Of a stretch of DNA of 64,000 bases, positions 58,520-64,000 are shown piece by piece. Under the pieces are notes generated by a model. The model did no database searches. It had not been told where the DNA came from and saw only the letters and a list, made by a program, of their open reading frames with translations. The DNA lies in assembly GCA_022266195.1 (NCBI GenBank), contig WHVY01000001.1, positions 4,216,001 through 4,280,000 on the forward strand, read 5' to 3'. The first letter of the stretch is position 1. The number at the start of each line of letters is the position of its first letter. The translations under genes were made by a program, and so were the position numbers. Origin of the DNA: Tetranychus cinnabarinus (taxonomy: Eukaryota; Arthropoda; Arachnida; Trombidiformes; Tetranychidae).

Positions 58520-61091
58520 TTAATGATGATTAGTGGGACGAGTTGGTGAAGATGAGGATGAAGATACTGGTAAATACAGAAGTAGCAAATACCTGAAAAA
58601 ATAATGAAAAGATGAGAATCAATTTTATTAGCCTTTAGAGAAATATATTGGTTGAAAATAAGTAATCAAAATAAAAGTGAAACTGTTGAGACAAATGATG
58701 GCGATGATAATAATGGTAAGAAAAATGTTCATCAAAACTAAGTGTAATAATGCCATTGATAATGACAATTAATGTAATGATGGAAAACAATTGAGATGAT
58801 GTTTTCATCTCAACTCACCAATTTTGAAACCCTTTTCAAGTTCAACCCCAGTTGTACCCATGAGAACCATTTCAAGCTGATAAACATGATTGACCTTTAT
58901 AAATGAAACTTTGATATTGACCAAAAGAAAAGGTAAAATTAAATGCAAAATTTGGGTAATATCAAGTTTCCTCAATTTCTGGTTGCAACCATTTACCTAA
59001 CAAAATAATACAATTTACTGGAGCAACAATCATTGCAGTAATTTGTTTAACTGCTGTGAGTTACCCAGAGCAAGAAGATGATGAAGATACAAGATGAAGA
59101 TGAAGATGAAGAAGATGTTAAATGAAATCTCTTGAGAAGCAAATATCAGATCAACTCTGTTAACCCATCAAAATTAATTATATTAGTTGAGGAAAGTGAA
59201 AAAATGGTTACTTTTATGTTAACCTGGAAAAGGTAACAATCAAAAGGTTTTTCTGGTTTACTCTTATTTTCACCGTCAAATGATGACCAGCAAAAACATG
59301 TTTCATAATATATTATTTGATAAAAGGTAAACTGAACATAACTGTGTTGTTAAACGTAATTTGTTGATTCACTTTCCATTCAGACATTGCAACCTGAAAT
59401 TAAAGATGAATCCTGAATGGTTCAACAACTGATTGCCATTTCATGAGCAGAGAATCGGTTAAAGTCTCTCTGTTGATTCAGTGTTAATAAAGCTCAAAAT
59501 GGTAACTTTGATCAAGTCAAGTTTCATGTCAAATTAGTTTCCCATTCAACCCAATTTGATCAAGTCAATTTGATTCAACATCATATCTTGATTTTGTCAG
59601 AATGCAATCAACACATTAAACATTGATCACAGAATCACACTTTTAGTAATCAATTTCTCGGTTTCCCCCCAAAACAGCCAAACCAAAACAGTCAAATGCA
59701 AAATAACCAAAAGTAAAGGATTTTACATTCAAAAGAATGTGCTTGGCTGTCTTATTTTACGAAATTTAAACTGATTAGTGTTGTCTTATTTAAGCCTATT
59801 ATATTTGGCCGTTTTGAATTTGGCTATTTTGACCCTTTGGCTATTTTGCATTTGGTTGTTTTGGCTTGGCTATTTTGAGTGTCGCACTCGAAAATAGATT
59901 TTAAAGCTATTCCCACAAAATTTCATTTTCAGATGTTTGGCTAAAGACAAACATTTTACTCATTTCTGGTTTTCTGGTTAATTCACTGGACTTCAGTTGA
60001 CCTTTGATTGTGTTTAGAAAATTGTTGAATCGTCTTTTGAATTGAAATTTTCATGATTACCTTTTCCATTGATCATTTTGACACTTTGCATTTGAAATTT
60101 GTTCACACTTTAACGTTAATTTGCTCATTGATCACCATCAACTCAATCGATTTGCAGTCTCTTGAGCCAATAAATGGAAATGAGAAGAAATCCATTTCAA
60201 CATTTTCTTTTTGTTTGTTTTTTCTCAAGAAAAACAAATGATTGAAGATTCTTTTTTTTGCCTTCATCAGGTGAAACAATCAGGTAATTGTGTGGTGAAA
60301 AGAGATGGAAAAATGTTCACGTATTTTGTCTTTATTTTTACTGGGAAAAGATGAACATAGGAAAGATGGTGAGAGAAGATGAAAAATGATGATGAGATTG
60401 AAACGCGACAAAAATATGAAAAGAAATGAAAACAGAGAAATATTGTGTTTAATAATGCTTTTGACATCATTAACAATTTATAATACAAACTGAAACATTT
60501 TGAATGATATCAAGTTACACTTTAACTTTCTCATGGTTTACTTGAGATTTCATTTGAAATACTTTTAACAATTTGCCTTTTCCTTCATCATCATTGGATA
60601 TTCTGAAAACGTTCACCAATAAGATGAAACCCAAATTTGCAAATCGTAATGTTTCTAAACTGTTAAAGTTAACGATTCCGTTTTCCTCAACATCTTATTT
60701 TGTTAAGCCGTTAATCACACATAAATTGCATTGAAATTAAATGTTTCACAGGAACCATAATTTTACATTTCACACTCCCTAATTGAACAAGATTACATTG
60801 AGAAGCAAAAGTTGTCCAAATTTTTCACTCAAACTTGAACGATTTCAACTTGCCATCCAATATTTGCATTGAAGAGCAGTTTTCGAGGAAAAGTTCAAAG
60901 GAAAGTTCTGAGCAAAATAATTTTCAAAGTAAATCTAAAATAAAAATTGTAAAGAAAATTTGAGTTGAGCAAATTTTTCGAATCAAGTTTGAATATTTTC
61001 TGATCTTTTATCCTTTGATAACTCACCTCGATATGACTGTCAAAGCAGAGTATCCAATGAAATATGTCGATGAGCTTATGGCCTTGTCAGC
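58520..61091 (-). other. Probable 3' exons of an unidentified small membrane protein
   Basis: Two minus-strand exons fit together exactly. 61091-61027 (acceptor cttgtag, donor gtgagt) encodes ADKAISSSTYFIGYSALTVIS. It joins in phase to 58592-58520 (acceptor ttttttcag), which adds RYLLLLYLPV, a run of Ser and PTRPTNHH, then stops. The product would have a hydrophobic span and a Ser-rich tail. An alternative internal exon near 58819-58879, with a good gtgagt donor, could be included and would change the frame of the last exon. Upstream exons above 61.1 kb were not found and the family is not recognised. Only the splice coherence supports it. Confidence 0.35.
59669..59879. repeat. Inverted repeat with about 50-bp arms built of ttggctattttg words
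   Basis: 59669-59719 and 59833-59879 are inverted copies with a few mismatches (ccaaaacagcc, caaatgcaaaata). The right half also repeats ttggctattttg several times in direct orientation. No ORF. It lies within the intron of the candidate gene at 58520-61091. Confidence 0.7.
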
Positions 61092-64000
61092 CTACAAGAG
61101 ACGTAAATTGAGCTTAAAAATGAAACAATAAACGATAGAAGCTTCTCATCCCACTTTGTAGATGATCCAAGAATCGTGAACTTGTCCAAAGTCAACAAGA
61201 ATGGAAGCAAAAGCCGAAATTTATCTTAAGTTATGAATCGTTTTTCATCTTAAAACAAATGCCTTTAACTGGAAAAGGAATAAATTATTAAGTTTGAAGC
61301 ATAAATGTTGAAGAGCTGAAAATTTGTCTCAAAAGTATTGCATTGAAAAGTTGCGATTTGATCAAATGTTATGTTACTTTGCATCTTTATCTTCATTCTT
61401 GAATTACCTTTTCCATTGTAATATAAATAAACTCCTTTTTTTGTGGTAAATTATTAAAGCATAATTTATGGATTTTTGCCTGACTCAATGAATAACACTC
61501 AATCATTGTTAATATTAGGCCAACCAGAAGCTTTTCCCATCATCATCATTTTTCTCTCTTCCTCATCTGTTTCATTTTTTCTTCCTTTGTTTCTTTCATG
61601 GTAATTGATTTTTCCCTTCTCAGTTCACTTAATACTTACTTGTTTATCAACAATAAAGTTCACCTTTTCCCCAAAAACCAGGTAACCTTTTGTTTGGTTT
61701 ATGTTTTTTCACGAAAGAAACTGATTTAATCAAATTATAAATGTCTACCTTAATCTTATTTAAGCCAAATCATCATCAAAATGAGATTCTCTATTTACCT
61801 TCTTCTTCTTCCTCCAACACCATGAAGATGATAATGATAATAAAAACAGAAGAACAGCAATTTTTCCCTAAAATATTGCCTTCGATTTTAATGGCCAATG
61901 AAACTGTTCAAAGTGGAGCAAATGGTTCAAAAGCAACTGAACATTCAAAAGCAGAAATCAATTAATTTCAGTGAATTTCAATATCGAATAGAAAAAATTG
62001 TCTTTTCTCCAAAAGAAAACAAAACTCGAAATGTTTTTACTTTCATTATCTCATCTTTTGTCAAATGGTCGACTCAAAGCTTCTTACACTTATGGCACTT
62101 AATCCATAAACTGGGCTCATCACGTACGAAAAGAGTCCATTTTTATGCTCATCTTTTATCATTGTCCAATCTTGTCCTCTTTTTATTCAGCTATTATCAT
62201 CATCTTAAGCCCAATCCTTTGCTCAACATACAATACCAACAGAAAAGTGCATGTTTATTGTACAATCTTATTAAATCCCTTTTCCTTCATTTTATTCCTT
62301 CCATGATTATCATTGTTTAACATGAAATTATTATGAAACAAGAGCAAGATTATTGTTTATCCTGGAATCACTTGCCTATTATCAAATGATCACAAAATGT
62401 TTAGGATTATCTGATGAAATGAAACTTCTATACTTTTTGGGACAAACAAACCTTCTTCAAACGCGATAATTGGTTAACTCACAGTTTGCCTAAATGCTTG
62501 AGAAAAAATTATCTCAACATGAACACATGAATAAATTTTTAGCTTTAAAACAAAGAATGTCAAACTGCAAATACAATCAATCATTCATCGGTCTTTTCAT
62601 TCTCCTAAACTCAATCTTTATCCATGTGTTTTTGCTCGTGCAACTCCCAGTTAACACTCCAAGTGATTCTTGATAGAATACCTTGAGAATGAAAATTCAA
62701 GCCAGAAATTTCCAACAACAAGAAACAATCTGAATTCTTGCAACAAGGTGAAGTGTTCAGGATCGAAACCCTTTTAGATAAAGGCTTTTTAGTCGAAGCA
62801 GTTTAGAAAAGTAAAAACAGATAAAATGAAAAATCACAATTTCTCATTTTCGAGTCTCGAGGCTCAACCTGAATTGACGAAATCATGAAATTAACGCAAA
62901 TTCAATATTGTAATTTTATCAATAAATCTTATTTTCTTTCAAAAATCAAGTTTCAATTTTTTATGCAAAATTATTAAAAAATATTTGTCTCAACGAGAAC
63001 TCTTGAGTTGATTATTTGTTCACAATTTTCGACTTATGCAACTTTCCGAATCTATTTAATGAAGTTTAAGCAAAAGAAGGAAATATTTAGAAACATTTGA
63101 ATAGAACTGGACAGTTCTTGAATCGAGTATCGAAAAAATGGAACAAAAATATTTCTCAAGAATAGAATGGAAAATGATTGAAATATTTGCATACCTGATC
63201 AGTGGATCCAGTTCATTCCGATGAACATCAAGAAAAAATATTCAAAATAAATTCTGAGTTGATTGAAGCAAACCTGGAAAAGATGAAAAGAAGCGTTTTA
63301 AATTGATTCCAATTGAGTTGGGGTGAAAGATGATTAGATGGAAATGGCGATAAATTTGATAAATCTAAGAATCTCCTGACTTTCAATTGAGACATTTTGA
63401 CATGAAAAACGGACAGTTGAGCAAAAGGTAGAGTAAAAGAATCGAAGAAGATGCGAATGATGGAATTTTAATGCCTTCTGATGAATCTAAGCCTTCTAAG
63501 CTGTTCATGAAAGGTTATCAAGAATCTGTGAAAGAATAAGATGAAAGGAAGAAGAAAAAACTACAAGAAACATGAATGTTACCTTTGAATATGAACAATG
63601 CTATTGATTGTTGGAAACGTGATAAATGAACTGTTGAAAAGATTTAATATTCATTTTCTTAGTCCAACATTTTTCTCATATTTGATCCGCAAAAGATTGT
63701 TACTATAATTTAATTTATCATTCAAGTTTCCCATTCATTCAACTAAATGATGGTTAAACAAAAAAGCGCAGATCGCTTTATTATATTAATAATAATGGTA
63801 ATCATAATAATTGAGCAAAGTTAACATATTCCATTATATTCTGAATGTTCATTTTTTTCTCTTCTTTTTTCCTCTCTATTATTATGAATATCATCAACTC
63901 TTTAACTTTATTTTTAACATAATTTAATCATAACATGAGATAGTGAATGAATAAATTGTTGACAGCAAAATTGTCTGGGAATGAATTTTCAATCTAATGA
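61092..64000. other. AT-rich stretch, no recognised gene
   Basis: Frames at 61741-61965 and 61898-62320 (+) have low-complexity or pyrimidine-driven translations with no domain and are not called. Splice-like signals on the minus strand near 63185 (ctgatcag|gtatgc) and 63585 (ttcaaag|gtaaca) may belong to upstream exons of the gene ending at 58520, but no phase-consistent joining was found. Confidence 0.4.

Noticed and set aside
61741..62320. Two overlapping plus-strand frames (74 and 140 codons)
   Set aside because: Composition follows pyrimidine-rich and AT-rich sequence; no domain, no splice signals that make sense, no conserved features.
1..64000. CRISPR arrays, operons, prophage, tRNA or rRNA genes
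   Set aside because: I looked for regular spaced repeats, polycistronic layouts and RNA gene signatures and saw none; gene structure is that of an animal.

Overview
The window is eukaryotic nuclear DNA, AT-rich, with GT-AG introns that are often only 80-90 bp. The genes recognised are animal ones: a type I fatty acid synthase, an ELOVL6-type elongase, a folylpolyglutamate synthase, secreted type-2 cystatins and C2H2 zinc-finger proteins. A compact AT-rich arthropod genome fits best, and I would guess a trombidiform or spider-mite-like chelicerate. This is an inference from style and gene content, not from a marker gene.

Layout. 1-5.5 kb: no recognised gene; contains a large imperfect palindrome built from repeated subunits (2515-4820). 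5.58-15.34 kb (+): complete five-exon fatty acid synthase of 2541 aa. Every catalytic residue I checked is present except two in the malonyl/acetyl transferase domain. 15.3-30.7 kb: a mosaic of segmental duplications around two opposed three-finger zinc-finger genes (20090-21289 on -, 28566-30651 on +). Their second exons are almost identical while their first exons have diverged. Several orphan exon-like segments lie in the same region. 30.7-35.8 kb: a frameshifted THAP-domain fragment, the only plus-strand cystatin, and a dead m-AAA protease (AFG3L-like) fragment that ends in a palindrome.

36-52.5 kb is a tandem gene cluster. It has five further intact cystatins and one cystatin pseudogene, all on -. 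Most are preceded by a plus-strand remnant of a single-pass membrane protein gene, so the duplicated unit was probably a divergent cystatin/membrane-protein pair. The one intact membrane-protein gene (51948-52502, -) forms one arm of a roughly 0.5-kb-arm palindrome. At least five terminal-inverted-repeat elements are inserted in the cluster, among them a 1189-bp element with a 6-bp target duplication and one intact 241-codon ORF of unknown function.

52.8-54.3 kb (-): folylpolyglutamate synthase. 57.1-58.0 kb (+): ELOVL6-like elongase. 58.5-64 kb: mostly non-coding, with splice-compatible exons of an unidentified minus-strand membrane protein.

Functionally, the synthase and the elongase belong to one pathway: making C16 acyl chains, then C16 to C18 elongation. 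The cystatins are expected to be secreted inhibitors of papain-type cysteine proteases. The plus-strand copy keeps the classical QxVxG loop and the minus-strand copies have lost it.
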